This document shows positions 1-8,368 of a DNA stretch of 64,000 nucleotides, in pieces (within the stretch, counting starts at the first letter, position 1; each line of letters begins with the position of its first letter). Origin of the DNA: Streptomyces sp. NBC_01304 (GTDB lineage Bacteria; Actinomycetota; Actinomycetes; Streptomycetales; Streptomycetaceae); NCBI RefSeq assembly GCF_035975855.1, contig NZ_CP109055.1, positions 1,302,001 through 1,366,000 on the forward strand, in the 5' to 3' direction. The notes under the pieces are model-generated. The model was given only the letters and a program-made list of their open reading frames with translations, searched no databases and was not told where the DNA came from. A program made the position numbers and the translations under genes.

Positions 1-2
1 CC

Positions 3-830
3 TTCACCGACGATCGCGGCCATGTGGTCGCGGCATTACGACGCCCCGCGCGGGTCGTCGCCTACATACAGGCGGGCGCGGCCCTCGCGGACCTGGGTGT
101 GCCGCCCATCGGCGTCTTCGGCTCCGCGCACGACCGGGCCGACGCCCCCGACCCGGTCAAGGCGGGCCCGCTCGCCGAGTCGGGCGTGACGTACTACGGC
201 GCGGGCGAGGGCCTCGATCTGGATGCCGTCCTGGCCGACCGGCCCGACCTCGTGGTGGGCGTGAGCCATGCGGCCGGGCAGGTCTACGGCATCCCCGTAC
301 CGGCCACCAAGTACCTGGAGGAACAGGTCCCCCTGGCCGTGCTCGACGTGGGCCAGGCGCATCCGCTCGCGCGGGTCCGCGGCCGCTTCGGCGAGCTTGC
401 CCGCGCGCTGGGCGCACCGGACTCCCCCGCCGCCGATGCCGAACTCGCCGCCGCCGAGCGGAGGTTGACGGACGCCGCGGCCACATCCGCGTACCGCCGT
501 GTCCTCGCCCTGTCCCCGGCAGACGGTCGGACCGTGCACCTGGCCCGCCCGCACACCTGGCCGGACCTCGCCGACCTCACGAGGCTGGGCCTGCCCCTGG
601 TCGAGCCACCGCAGGCGGGCGGCATCAACTGGTCCACCACCGCCTGGCAGGAGGCGGCTGCCCTGGAGCCGGACCTCGTCCTCGTCGACGCCCGCGCCCA
701 TGCGGCGCCGCTCGGTGACCACCTGCGACACGGCATCCCGGCCGTCCCCTGGAACCCGGAGCCCGCGCCCAGCGCCCGGGCCCACGCACGGTTCCTGGAC
801 GTGGTGGCCCGGGCAGTGCGAGGCAGCTGA
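3..830 (+). CDS. Siderophore-type ABC transporter substrate-binding protein, 5' end cut off by window
   Basis: The reading frame is open from base 3. The residues before the first possible GTG (base 24) read FTDDRGHVVAALRRPARVVA, the usual opening of FepB/FecB-type iron-siderophore binding proteins, so the true start lies outside the window. The protein keeps the family pattern: a first lobe to about residue 110 with the phrase DLVVGVSH, a linker, and a second lobe with WPDLADLTRLGLPLVEP and LEPDLVLVDAR. No lipobox or signal peptide is visible in the part seen. It may be one of the short, leaderless members of the family, or the leader may be in the missing part. The role inferred from the family is binding of ferric siderophore for an ABC importer; no permease or ATPase lies next to it here. 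The role is moderately certain and the truncation is certain. Confidence 0.75.
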   Translation, partial: FTDDRGHVVAALRRPARVVAYIQAGAALADLGVPPIGVFGSAHDRADAPDPVKAGPLAESGVTYYGAGEGLDLDAVLADRPDLVVGVSHAAGQVYGIPVPATKYLEEQVPLAVLDVGQAHPLARVRGRFGELARALGAPDSPAADAELAAAERRLTDAAATSAYRRVLALSPADGRTVHLARPHTWPDLADLTRLGLPLVEPPQAGGINWSTTAWQEAAALEPDLVLVDARAHAAPLGDHLRHGIPAVPWNPEPAPSARAHARFLDVVARAVRGS

Positions 831-909
831 ACCCGGGCGGCACGAGGCAGCTGAGGCAGGGGACGCCGACGGCCTGCCTTCCGCCAACACCCCCTGCCCG
901 CCCGCCGGT

Positions 910-1680
910 TCAGACGGCGGACCAGCCGCCGTCCACCGGCAGCACGACCCCGTTGATGTTGCTCGCCGCCTCGGAGGCCAGGAACACGATCGCGGCGGCC
1001 TGCGTCTGTGCCGCTGCCGGCTCCCCGACGTTGCCCATGTAGGGGAACAGCGCCTGTGGGCCGGGCGCCTCGGCGTCGATGTTCAGCTCGATGTTGGTGA
1101 TCGTGCCGCCGGGGGCGACGGCGTTCGTACGGATGCCCTTGTTGCGGTACGTCACCGCGAGGGACTTGGCCAGGCCCGCGATGCCGTGCTTGGCCGCGGT
1201 GTAGGCGGCTCCGGCGGCGCTGCCGCGCAAGGACGCCTCGGAGGCGGTGAACACGATGGCGCCGCGGCCGACTTCCAGCATGTGCGGCAGGGCGGCCCGG
1301 GTCAGCAGGAACGGCGCGGTGAGGTTGATCCGGATCACCCGCTCCCACTCGGCGTCGGTGACCTCGGCGGCGGCCGACATGGTGTCCATGATCCCGGCGT
1401 TGTTGACCAGTACGTCGATGCCGCCGAAGGTCTTCACGGCCGTACGCACCACGTCGTCGACCACGGCCTGTTCGCCGAGGTCGCCGACGACCGCGAGGGC
1501 CGTGCCGCCCGCGGCCTCGATCTCGGCGATGACCTGTGCGGCGCGTTCGGCGTTCAGGTCGGCGATAACCACCTTGGCGCCGCGCGCGGCGAAGGCGAGC
1601 GCGGCGGCCCGGCCGATGCCGGAGCCGGATCCGGTGACGATGACGCTCCGGTCGGCGAAGTCACCCTGGACTGTGCTCAT
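910..1680 (-). CDS. Short-chain dehydrogenase/reductase (SDR)
   Basis: A 256-residue classical SDR. The cofactor motif TGSGSGIG is at residues 16-23, the acidic residue after beta-2 (IADLN, D41) suggests NAD(H) preference, NNAG is at 93-96, and the catalytic Ser147, Tyr160 and Lys164 (YTAAK) are all present. The C-terminal GGxx motif (PVDGGWSAV) is typical. It begins 43 bases after the stop of the MFS exporter gene on the same strand, so the two probably form an operon facing away from the MarR gene. The substrate cannot be read from sequence. The operon context suggests detoxification or modification of a small molecule that the MarR protein senses, which is an inference. Confidence 0.88.
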   Translation of the reverse strand: MSTVQGDFADRSVIVTGSGSGIGRAAALAFAARGAKVVIADLNAERAAQVIAEIEAAGGTALAVVGDLGEQAVVDDVVRTAVKTFGGIDVLVNNAGIMDTMSAAAEVTDAEWERVIRINLTAPFLLTRAALPHMLEVGRGAIVFTASEASLRGSAAGAAYTAAKHGIAGLAKSLAVTYRNKGIRTNAVAPGGTITNIELNIDAEAPGPQALFPYMGNVGEPAAAQTQAAAIVFLASEAASNINGVVLPVDGGWSAV

Positions 1681-1723
1681 GTGGGGCCTGCTCTCTGCGG
1701 TCTGCGGCGAGTGGGGCGGGGCG

Positions 1724-3169
1724 TCAGCCGGCGGCCGGGCTCGGTTCGGGCGTCGGCTCCTGCGCGAGGGCCGGTGCGGCGGGCCGTACCGGAATGAGCG
1801 CGGCGACGGCCGCCGCCGCGAGGCCGACCGCGGCGCCGATCACCAGGGCGACCCGGAAGCCCGCTTCGGACGGCAGGGCGTGGCCGCCGAAGTCCGTCGT
1901 CAGCTGGGCGAGCACCACACCCATCACGGCGGCCGACACGGAGCTGCCGATCGAACGCATCAGGGTGTTGAAGCTGTTGGCCGAGGCGGTCTCGTGCTGC
2001 GGCACCGCTCCCATGATCAGGGCGGGCATGGCCCCGTACGCGAGACCGACGCCCGTGTTGCAGATGAGGGTGACGACGAGGAGGCCCCAGGTCGAGCCGA
2101 GCAGCAGTTGCGCGGAGGCGTACCCGACGGCGATCACCAGGCTGCCCACGGACAGCGTGACCTTGGGGCCGCGGGCCGCCGAGAGCTTCGCGCCGAGCGG
2201 CGAGAGGGCCATCATCATCAGGCCGGCCGGGGCCATCCACAGGCCCATGGCCATCATCGACTGGCCGAGTCCGTAGCCGGTGGCCTCCGGCAGCTGCAGC
2301 AGCTGCGGCACCACCAGCGACTGGGCGTACATCGCGAAGCCGACCAGGATCGAGGCCGCGTTGGTCATCAGCACCTGAGGGCGGCCGGTGACGCGCAGGT
2401 CGACCAGCGGCTCCTTCGTGCGCAGCTCCCACCAGGCCCAGACCAGCAGCGCCAGGACCGCGACGGCGAACAGCCCGAGCGTGGTGCCGCTCCCCCAGCC
2501 CCAGTCGGCGCCCTTGGACACGGCGAGCAGCAGGCTGATCAGGGCGACGCCGAGGCCGACCGCGCCGGGAACGTCGAACCGCCCTGCCACGGTGCGCACT
2601 TCACCCGCCGGTACGTACAGCCAGACGGCCGCGGCGACCACGAGGGCCAGCGCGCCGGTGATCCAGAACAGCATCCGCCAGCTGGCGTTCTCGGCGATCG
2701 CCGCGGAGAACGGCAGCCCCAGCGCACCGCCCACCCCCATCGACGCGCTCATCAGCGCGATGGACGACCCCAGCTTCGCCGGCGGCACCACGTCCCGCAG
2801 CAGGCTGATGCCGAGCGGCACCACGCCCATGCCCAGGCCCTGCAGGCCCCGCCCGACGATCATCGGGACCACGGACGAGGACAGCGCGCACACCACCGAG
2901 CCCGCGATGAGCGGCACCGTCAAGGCGAGCAGCATGCGCCGCTTGCCGTACATGTCACCGAGCCGGCCGGCCACGGGCGTGGCCACGGCCGCGGACAGCA
3001 GGGTGGCCGTGACCACCCACGACGCGTTGGAAGCGCTGGTGTCCAGAAGCTTCGGGAGGTCCCCGATCAGCGGCACCACCAGCGTCTGCATCAGCGCGGC
3101 CACGATGCCCGCGAGGGCGAGCACGCCGACGACGCGCCCCGCGCGGCCGTCGGGTTCGGTGTCAACCAT
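1724..3169 (-). CDS. MFS drug-efflux transporter, DHA2 (EmrB/QacA) type
   Basis: A 481-residue polytopic membrane protein starting at MVDTEPDGRAG. An upstream in-frame extension to 3391 overlaps the divergent MarR gene, is not hydrophobic, and was rejected. The MFS signature between helices 2 and 3 reads LGDMYGKRRMLL, and the Pro/Gly-rich helix 5 (LMSASMGVGGALGLPFSA) matches the antiporter motif C of drug:H+ exporters. The hydrophobic segments and length fit the 14-helix DHA2 family. The neighbouring SDR and the divergent MarR regulator make the usual layout of an inducible efflux unit. The substrate is unknown. Confidence 0.88.
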   Translation of the reverse strand: MVDTEPDGRAGRVVGVLALAGIVAALMQTLVVPLIGDLPKLLDTSASNASWVVTATLLSAAVATPVAGRLGDMYGKRRMLLALTVPLIAGSVVCALSSSVVPMIVGRGLQGLGMGVVPLGISLLRDVVPPAKLGSSIALMSASMGVGGALGLPFSAAIAENASWRMLFWITGALALVVAAAVWLYVPAGEVRTVAGRFDVPGAVGLGVALISLLLAVSKGADWGWGSGTTLGLFAVAVLALLVWAWWELRTKEPLVDLRVTGRPQVLMTNAASILVGFAMYAQSLVVPQLLQLPEATGYGLGQSMMAMGLWMAPAGLMMMALSPLGAKLSAARGPKVTLSVGSLVIAVGYASAQLLLGSTWGLLVVTLICNTGVGLAYGAMPALIMGAVPQHETASANSFNTLMRSIGSSVSAAVMGVVLAQLTTDFGGHALPSEAGFRVALVIGAAVGLAAAAVAALIPVRPAAPALAQEPTPEPSPAAG

Positions 3170-3235
3170 TGGGCATTCCCCAGCTTTCGTCAGGCACAGC
3201 GGTTCCAGGCCGTGAGGACATGCACCGTACATGCG

Positions 3236-3270
3236 ATATGCATGATGCACAATCAATGCATGGTGCATAT
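3236..3270. promoter_or_regulatory. Probable MarR operator in the MFS/MarR divergent promoter
   Basis: A 35-base interrupted palindrome lies between the MFS start (3169) and the MarR start (3345). The outer arms are ATATGCA (3236-3242) and TGCATAT (3264-3270); the inner arms are ATGCA (3245-3249) and TGCAT (3257-3261), all about the same centre at 3253. An extra ATGCACCGTACATGC run lies just before it (from about 3220). AT-rich symmetric sites of this kind in divergent intergenic DNA are typical MarR-family operators. Binding is inferred. Confidence 0.6.
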
Positions 3271-3344
3271 CCGGCGTGATATACCTGACCGGGTAACACC
3301 CCAGCTCACGGCGGGCCCGGACGGGACCGGGAGGGACGCCACTG

Positions 3345-3809
3345 ATGGCCAAGACCGACAAGCCCACACAGCAGGTCGAGTTCGAGACCATGCTGCTCAG
3401 TCGGCACGACTATTTGTCGAGCGCACGCTCGCGGAAGCCGCATTGGCAACTCGATCGCAGCGCCTATCTGCTGCTCACCCGCATCCGGATGGACGGCCCG
3501 TTGTCGATCAGCGAATTGAGTGAGGCCTTCGGTCTCGACACCTCGACGCTCAATCGGCAGACCGCTGCCATGCTGCGCGCCGGACTCGTCGAGCGGATCC
3601 CCGACCCCGAGGGCGGCATCGCCCGCAAGTTCCGGATCACTCAGGCGGGCGAGGACAGCCTGGAATCCGACCGCGCACGGAACATCCAGGGGCTCGAGAA
3701 GGTCCTGGCCGACTGGAGTCCCGACGAGGTGGCCGACTTCGCCGCCGCCCTGAACCGCTTCAACCGGGACATCGAGCGCCTGGAGGGGCGGCCCTGGCCG
3801 CGACCCTGA
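3345..3809 (+). CDS. MarR-family transcriptional regulator
   Basis: 154 residues with the winged-helix layout of MarR proteins: a dimer helix at the N-terminus, the DNA-reading helices around SISELSEAFGLDTSTLNRQTAAMLRAGLVERI (residues about 53-84), the wing with DPEGGIARKFRITQAG, and a C-terminal dimer helix. The start ATG has a GGGAGG ribosome site upstream. It is divergent from the MFS/SDR operon and a strong palindrome lies between them, so it most likely represses that operon and itself and is released by a ligand of the exporter. The ligand is unknown. Confidence 0.88.
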   Translation: MAKTDKPTQQVEFETMLLSRHDYLSSARSRKPHWQLDRSAYLLLTRIRMDGPLSISELSEAFGLDTSTLNRQTAAMLRAGLVERIPDPEGGIARKFRITQAGEDSLESDRARNIQGLEKVLADWSPDEVADFAAALNRFNRDIERLEGRPWPRP

Positions 3810-3814
3810 CAGGG

Positions 3815-3852
3815 GTTCTGGCGGTACGCGGGCCAGTTCTGGCGGTACGCGG
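3815..3852. repeat. Two direct copies of a 17-base unit between convergent genes
   Basis: GTTCTGGCGGTACGCGG occurs at 3815-3831 and again at 3836-3852, a 21-base period, in the short gap between the stop of the MarR gene and the stop of the aldo/keto reductase gene. No hairpin with a U-run is seen. The origin is probably a local tandem duplication. Confidence 0.7.
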
Positions 3853-3853
3853 A

Positions 3854-4741
3854 TCAGCCCGCGTCCACCGCCGCGTCGAGCAGCGCCGACTCCCGCTCGT
3901 CCAGCGCGACTTCGGCGGCCCCCGCCGAGTCCCGGATCGAGGCGGGCCGGCTGGATCCGGGCACGGGGATCATCGCCGGGGAGCGGGCCAGCAGCCAGGC
4001 CAGGCCGACCTGCTGGGGGCTGATGCCGCGTTCGGCTGCGACCCGGTGGAAGGCGGTGCCCGCGGAGACCGCGCCGGACGGGCCGTCCAGGGAGCTGCGG
4101 GAGAGGCCGCCGAGCGGGCTCCAGGGCAGGAAGGCCAGGCCCAGTTCGGCGCAGAGGCGCAGCTGGGGCTCGCTGTCCCGGACGGCCGGCGAGTACTGGT
4201 TCTGCACGGAGACGAGCCCGTCGCCGAGGAGTGAACGGGCCTCACGGATCTGGGCGTTGGACACATTGGACAAGCCGACGCTGCGGATCTTGCCCTCGTC
4301 CAGGAGGTCGCCGAGTGCGCCGACCGATTCGGCCCAGGGGACGTCCGGGTCGGGCTTGTGCAGCTGGTAGAGGCCGATCGCCTCGACGCCCAGGCGCTTG
4401 AGCGAGGCCTCGCAGGCGCGCTTGAGGTGGGCAGGGGTGCCGGTGACCGTCCAGGAGCCGTCGCCGGGCCGGCCGCGGCCGCCCTTGGTGGCGACCAGGA
4501 CGTCGGAGGTGTCACCGCCGTGGCTCGCCAGGGCGCGGGCGACGAGCAGTTCGTTGTGGCCCGCCTCGTCCGCGTACCAGTGGTAGGAGTCGGCGGTGTC
4601 GATGAGTGTGACGCCCGCGTCCAGGGCGGCGTGGATCGTGGCGAGGGCGCGCTCCTCGTCGGGCCGGCCCTCGATGGACAGGGGCATGGCGCCCAGGCCG
4701 ATGGCGCCGACGGTGAAGTCGCCGATGGTGCGGTGCTGCAC
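3854..4741 (-). CDS. Aldo/keto reductase
   Basis: 295 residues. The AKR catalytic tetrad is complete: Asp48, Tyr53 (LIDTADSYHWY), Lys86 (VATKGG) and His128 (YQLHKPD). The substrate-independent NADPH-binding part near the C-terminus (IPVPGSSRPASIRDSAGA) is also typical. An (alpha/beta)8 barrel enzyme, cytoplasmic, reducing a carbonyl with NADPH; the physiological substrate cannot be named. It lies 33 bases after the epimerase-like gene on the same strand and may be co-transcribed with it. Confidence 0.9.
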   Translation of the reverse strand: MQHRTIGDFTVGAIGLGAMPLSIEGRPDEERALATIHAALDAGVTLIDTADSYHWYADEAGHNELLVARALASHGGDTSDVLVATKGGRGRPGDGSWTVTGTPAHLKRACEASLKRLGVEAIGLYQLHKPDPDVPWAESVGALGDLLDEGKIRSVGLSNVSNAQIREARSLLGDGLVSVQNQYSPAVRDSEPQLRLCAELGLAFLPWSPLGGLSRSSLDGPSGAVSAGTAFHRVAAERGISPQQVGLAWLLARSPAMIPVPGSSRPASIRDSAGAAEVALDERESALLDAAVDAG

Positions 4742-4774
4742 GGGGAATCCTCTTCGGTTGCGTACGAACGCTGT

Positions 4775-5776
4775 CTAGGCGAAGGCAGCGGTGAGCGCTT
4801 CATGTGCGGCGAGGGTCTCGTCGACCGCGCCGGGCAGCCAGTCGGCGGTGCGTGTGAAGCGGAAGCCCAGCTGTTCGGCGCGGGCATTGCTCATCGCGTA
4901 GAACCGGTCGAAGGAGAACGGCGAGGCGTCCGCGGCCACTTCGCGGTACACCGGCTCACGTCCGGTCCGCGCGGCGACGACGGCGCTGAAGTCGCGTACG
5001 TCCAGCAACCCGTGCGAGGCGGCGTTGACCGGTCCGGTGAAGTCGCCGAGCGCCGCCCACGCCAGCAGGTCGGCGATCTCGCGGTGGTGGATGAACACCG
5101 TCGGCGAGGCGGCGCCGCGATGGACGTCGATCGTCTCGCCGCGCAGGACGCGCCCCGCGTAGTGGTCGAGGCGGCCGGTGAACTCCTCGGCCCCGCCGCC
5201 CAGGACATGGGCGCTGCGCACCGACACGAACGGCAGCCCGCCGTGCTGCGTGAACACCGCCTCGGCCTGCCGCTTGCCCTCCGCGTAGTGGGCTTCCAGG
5301 TAGGCGGCGTCGTGCCAGGGCAGGGCGAGGTCGATCGGCCAGGCGGCCGGGTCCACTGTCGTCTCGCGCAGCGGTTCGCCCTCGGTCGCGTCGAGCCGAT
5401 CCGTGGTCGCCGGGTCGTAGACCTCGATGGTGGAGGTCATGACGTAGCGGCCGGTGCGTCCCGCGAAGGCACGGGCGGCGATGGCGGCCTGTACCGGGGT
5501 GTAGCAGACCTGGTCGATGACGACGTCGAAGGTGCGGTCGCCCAGCGCCTCGGTCAGGGCCGCCTCGTCGTCGCGGTCGACGACGAGGTGCTCCACGCCG
5601 GGCGGCGGTGTGGTGGAGCCCCGGTTGATCACGGTGAGCCGGTGGCCCGCAGCCTGCAGTTGCCCGACCAGGCGCTTGCCGAAGTAGCGGCTGCCACCGA
5701 TGACGCCGATGTTCAGTGCCTTGTTCTGCGCCTCGTTCTGCGCCTTGTTCAGTGCCTTGCTCAGTGCCTTGTTCAT
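4775..5776 (-). CDS. NAD-dependent epimerase/dehydratase family protein (extended SDR)
   Basis: 333 residues from the ATG at 5776 (MNKALSK...). A further in-frame ATG at 5803 is possible but less likely. After a repetitive leader the Rossmann motif IGVIGGSRYFGKRL appears, followed by VINRG and VVDRDD, the pattern of an atypical extended SDR that binds NAD(P). The canonical YxxxK is not evident (YAEGKRQAE is the nearest candidate), so it may bind a nucleotide cofactor without the usual epimerase chemistry. The first 22 residues are an imperfect repeat of ALNKAQNE-like units. It is divergent from a LysR-type regulator, which may control it. Confidence 0.75.
   Translation of the reverse strand: MNKALSKALNKAQNEAQNKALNIGVIGGSRYFGKRLVGQLQAAGHRLTVINRGSTTPPPGVEHLVVDRDDEAALTEALGDRTFDVVIDQVCYTPVQAAIAARAFAGRTGRYVMTSTIEVYDPATTDRLDATEGEPLRETTVDPAAWPIDLALPWHDAAYLEAHYAEGKRQAEAVFTQHGGLPFVSVRSAHVLGGGAEEFTGRLDHYAGRVLRGETIDVHRGAASPTVFIHHREIADLLAWAALGDFTGPVNAASHGLLDVRDFSAVVAARTGREPVYREVAADASPFSFDRFYAMSNARAEQLGFRFTRTADWLPGAVDETLAAHEALTAAFA
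5711..5776 (-). repeat. Short tandem repeat coding the N-terminus of the epimerase-like protein
   Basis: The DNA is made of repeated CAGTGCCTTG / CTGCGCCTTG-like units with period 12-15 and codes alternating AL(N/S)K and AQNK/AQNE. It precedes the conserved Rossmann core, so it can expand or contract without breaking the fold. Confidence 0.6.
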
Positions 5777-5846
5777 GGCCCCACCCTGACCGACTACGAT
5801 CACCAGCGGAACTGGTGACCTGCTTCATGCGCATTAAGGAAAACTG

Positions 5847-6758
5847 TTGATCGATGTCCAGCGGCTGCGGATCCTGCGCGCCGTGGCGGAGCACGGCAGC
5901 TTCAACCGGGCCGCGACCGAGCTGCTGCTCACGCCCTCCGCCGTGTCGCAACAAGTGGCCGCGCTGGAGCGGGCGGTGGGCTCACCGGTCGTCGAGCGCA
6001 GCACGCGCGGCGTCGTCCTGACCGAGTCCGGCCGGATCATGGTGGAGGCCGCGGAGGCGGTGGCGGCCGAGCTGGCGCACGCCCAGGAGCGGATCGGTCG
6101 GCTCACGGCCGAGCGGCCCACGCTCACCGTCGCCACCTTCGGCAGCGGCGGGCGAGTGCTGCTGCCGGGGGCCCTCGCAAGGTTCGCCGGGCGCCATCCG
6201 GAGGTCGAGCTGCATCTGGTGGAGCGCGAGCCCGAGGACAGCCTGCCGATGGTCCGGCAGTCCGCCGCCGACCTGGCGGTCGCGTACCACTTCGACGGCC
6301 CGCTGCCCGTGCGGCCCGGCGACCGCTCGGGCCTGCAATGGACCCCGCTCATGGACGACCCGCTGTCCGTCGTCGTCCCCGAGGGCCACCGCCTGGCCGG
6401 GCAGACTTCGGTGGGCCTCGCCGAGCTGGCGGCCGAGCCCTGGGTGCTCGGCTGCCTCAAGACCGAGGCGTATCTGCGCCGTTACGCCGCCACCGCGGGC
6501 TTCGAGCCACGGGTGCGGGCGAGCACGACCGACTACTTCTTCGCCCGTTCCTTGGTCGCCGCGGGCGTCGGGGTCTCGCTCGTCCCGTCCGTGGCCCTGG
6601 CACCGGAGCTGCCGGAAGTGCGCACCGTACCGATCGAGCCGCCCCGGCCCGCCCGGTACATCGGCATCGCGACCGCACGCAGACGACGGCCGCAGCCGTA
6701 CGCCGAGGCGCTGACCGAGGCGCTGCTTGAGCAGGCGGCGGCGGACGGCGTGGGCTGA
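5847..6758 (+). CDS. LysR-family transcriptional regulator
   Basis: 303 residues from a TTG start. The N-terminal HTH reads LRAVAEHGSFNRAATELLLTPSAVSQQVAAL, followed by the linker helix and a periplasmic-binding-like effector domain with PTLTVATFGSGGRVLLPGAL and VGVSLVPSVAL. It is divergent from the epimerase-like gene (70-base gap) and is therefore its likely regulator, usually as a ligand-responsive activator. The effector is not predictable. Confidence 0.9.
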   Translation: MIDVQRLRILRAVAEHGSFNRAATELLLTPSAVSQQVAALERAVGSPVVERSTRGVVLTESGRIMVEAAEAVAAELAHAQERIGRLTAERPTLTVATFGSGGRVLLPGALARFAGRHPEVELHLVEREPEDSLPMVRQSAADLAVAYHFDGPLPVRPGDRSGLQWTPLMDDPLSVVVPEGHRLAGQTSVGLAELAAEPWVLGCLKTEAYLRRYAATAGFEPRVRASTTDYFFARSLVAAGVGVSLVPSVALAPELPEVRTVPIEPPRPARYIGIATARRRRPQPYAEALTEALLEQAAADGVG

Positions 6759-6777
6759 CTCAGCGCCGGGGTCGGGT

Positions 6778-7749
6778 TCAGGCGGGGTGGGAGCGGAGCC
6801 AGGACAGGACCTGCCGGGCGTGCTCGTTCGGCGGGAAGATCGGGTAGAAGGCGTGCTCGACGATCCCGTCCCGCACGATCAGCGTCAGCCGCTTGTACAG
6901 CGGCAGGCCGCCGGCGGTGAAGGTGGGCAGGTCCAGGGTCGCGGCGAGGCTCAGCTCCGGGTCGGAGAGCATCGCGAACGGCAGCCGGAGCCGGGCGGTG
7001 AGCTCCTGCTGATAGCCGGTGCCCTGACTGGACAGACCGAACACGCCCGTCGCCCCGGCGTCGAGCAGCTCCTGATGGTGGTCACGGAAGTCGCAGGCCT
7101 CGGTGGTGCAGCCACGCGCACCGGGGATGGCGTCCCAGCCCTCCGGCAGGTCGGTGTCGGGGCGGCCGGTGAGCGGATAGAGGTAGAGCACGGTACGGCC
7201 CGCGCCGAGCGCGTCGAGGCGGACCGTGTCACCCGCCGTACCGGGCAGGGCGATCCGGGGTGCGGGCAGGCCGGGCAGGTGGGCGGCCCCGCCGTCGTCC
7301 TCGGGGACGGGCAGGCCGGCGGGGAGCTGCGTGAGCGAGCTGCTTGCCGTCTCGGACATCTCGGGGCGCTCCTTGTCGTGCGGCGGCACGCCGCTGTTGC
7401 GGTACGCGGCCTGCTTCAGCTGCCGGGTGAGGGTGTCGCGGCGCTCCGTCAACGCCTCGATCCGCGTGGTGAGTTCGTCTATGGCCGTCCGGTATCCGGC
7501 CAGGGAGGCCGGGCAGTCGTCGCCGTGGGCGCTGCCTGCCGCGAGACATTCCAGGAACGGCTGGGTGCCCTCGACGGGGATGCCGAGCGCGCTGAGTGCC
7601 CGGATCTCGCGAACCAGGCGCACGTCGTGTTCGCCGTAGGCGCGGTAGCCGTTGGCCTGGCGCTCGGGCGTGATGAGGCCCAGCGTCTCGTAGTAGCGCA
7701 CCGCCTTGGCCGTCGTGTCCGCACGCCGTGCCAGTTCGCCGATCTTCAT
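6778..7749 (-). CDS. MerR-family regulator fused to a PrxQ/BCP-type peroxiredoxin
   Basis: 323 residues in one frame. Residues 1-110 are a MerR regulator: HTH MKIGELARRADTTAKAVRYY, the wing NGYRAYGEHDVRLV, then a dimer coil (AIDELTTRIEALTERRDTL); C68 and C79 fall where MerR proteins carry sensor cysteines. Residues about 131-323 are a peroxiredoxin with GARGCTTEACDFRD: C214 as peroxidatic and C219 as resolving cysteine, the five-residue spacing of PrxQ/BCP. An ATG at residue 131 (base 7359) has its own AAGGAG nine bases upstream, so free peroxiredoxin may also be made. Start 7749 is chosen because the upstream extension would run through the promoter. A redox-responsive self-regulating fusion is inferred. 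Confidence 0.8.
   Translation of the reverse strand: MKIGELARRADTTAKAVRYYETLGLITPERQANGYRAYGEHDVRLVREIRALSALGIPVEGTQPFLECLAAGSAHGDDCPASLAGYRTAIDELTTRIEALTERRDTLTRQLKQAAYRNSGVPPHDKERPEMSETASSSLTQLPAGLPVPEDDGGAAHLPGLPAPRIALPGTAGDTVRLDALGAGRTVLYLYPLTGRPDTDLPEGWDAIPGARGCTTEACDFRDHHQELLDAGATGVFGLSSQGTGYQQELTARLRLPFAMLSDPELSLAATLDLPTFTAGGLPLYKRLTLIVRDGIVEHAFYPIFPPNEHARQVLSWLRSHPA
7359..7374 (-). promoter_or_regulatory. Internal ribosome binding site and start inside the MerR-peroxiredoxin gene
   Basis: On the minus strand AAGGAG (7374-7369) is followed nine bases later by ATG (7359), which opens the peroxiredoxin half (MSETASSSL). This is a better ribosome site than most gene starts in the window. 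Confidence 0.55.
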
Positions 7750-7768
7750 GTCGTCCTCCCCTGCGGCA

Positions 7769-7800
7769 AAGCTAGACCTTGCCCCTGAGGACAAGGTCAA
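7769..7800 (-). promoter_or_regulatory. MerR-type promoter with a 20-base spacer and internal palindrome
   Basis: On the minus strand TTGACC (7800-7795) and TAGCTT (7774-7769) form -35 and -10 boxes separated by 20 bases. The spacer holds the inverted repeat GACCTTG (7775-7781) / CAAGGTC (7792-7798). An over-long spacer filled by a palindrome is the hallmark of MerR-activated promoters, so the fusion gene probably controls itself. Confidence 0.65.
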
Positions 7801-7910
7801 GGGGTGCCCACGGTGCGGACAAAACTGCTGGTCAACGCCGGGTGGGGCATGGCACTATGCGGCCTTCGCCTTCGACCGGGCACACCCCATCGAGATCCGA
7901 GGACCCACGC

Positions 7911-8342
7911 ATGCGGAGCATTTCCACCACCGTCCGTATCGACGCCGACCCCGCCAGAGTCTGGGAGATCCTCACCGATCTCCCTGCCTACGCCGACTGG
8001 AATCCCTTCATCCGCGAGGCCGCCGGCGACCCGGCCGAGGGGGCCAGGCTGAACCTGCGCATGTTCCCGGCCAAGGGGCGCCCGATGACCTTCAAGCCGA
8101 AGGTACTGGCTGCAGCACCTGGTCAGGAGCTGGCCTGGATAGGGCACCTGCTCGTCCCGGGCATCTTCGACGGCACCCACCGATTCCGGCTCACCGCACT
8201 CGAGGACGGCGGCACCGAGCTGGTGCACAGCGAGGATTTCCGAGGGCTGCTCGTTCCCCTCTTCGGCAAGGTCATCGAGCGTTCGGTCGCCGACTTCGAG
8301 GCGCTCAACGAAGCGCTCAAGAAGCGGGCCGAAGGCGCCTGA
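7911..8342 (+). CDS. SRPBCC (Bet v 1/START-like) domain protein
   Basis: 143 residues from the ATG at 7911, which has GAGGA seven bases upstream. The opening [31 protein letters not shown] and the central strands with [23 protein letters not shown] are the standard pattern of the polyketide-cyclase/SRPBCC family, a hydrophobic-cavity fold. The function could be lipid or small-ligand binding or catalysis; none can be assigned. It is convergent with the LacI gene and divergent from the MerR fusion gene, with no operon partner. Confidence 0.85.
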   Translation: MRSISTTVRIDADPARVWEILTDLPAYADWNPFIREAAGDPAEGARLNLRMFPAKGRPMTFKPKVLAAAPGQELAWIGHLLVPGIFDGTHRFRLTALEDGGTELVHSEDFRGLLVPLFGKVIERSVADFEALNEALKKRAEGA

Positions 8343-8368
8343 CGGCCCTCCGCCCGCTCCCCCTCGGC

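Noticed and set aside
3170-3391. N-terminal extension of the MFS transporter
   Set aside because: It would run through the operator and into the divergent MarR gene, and it has no membrane or conserved segment.
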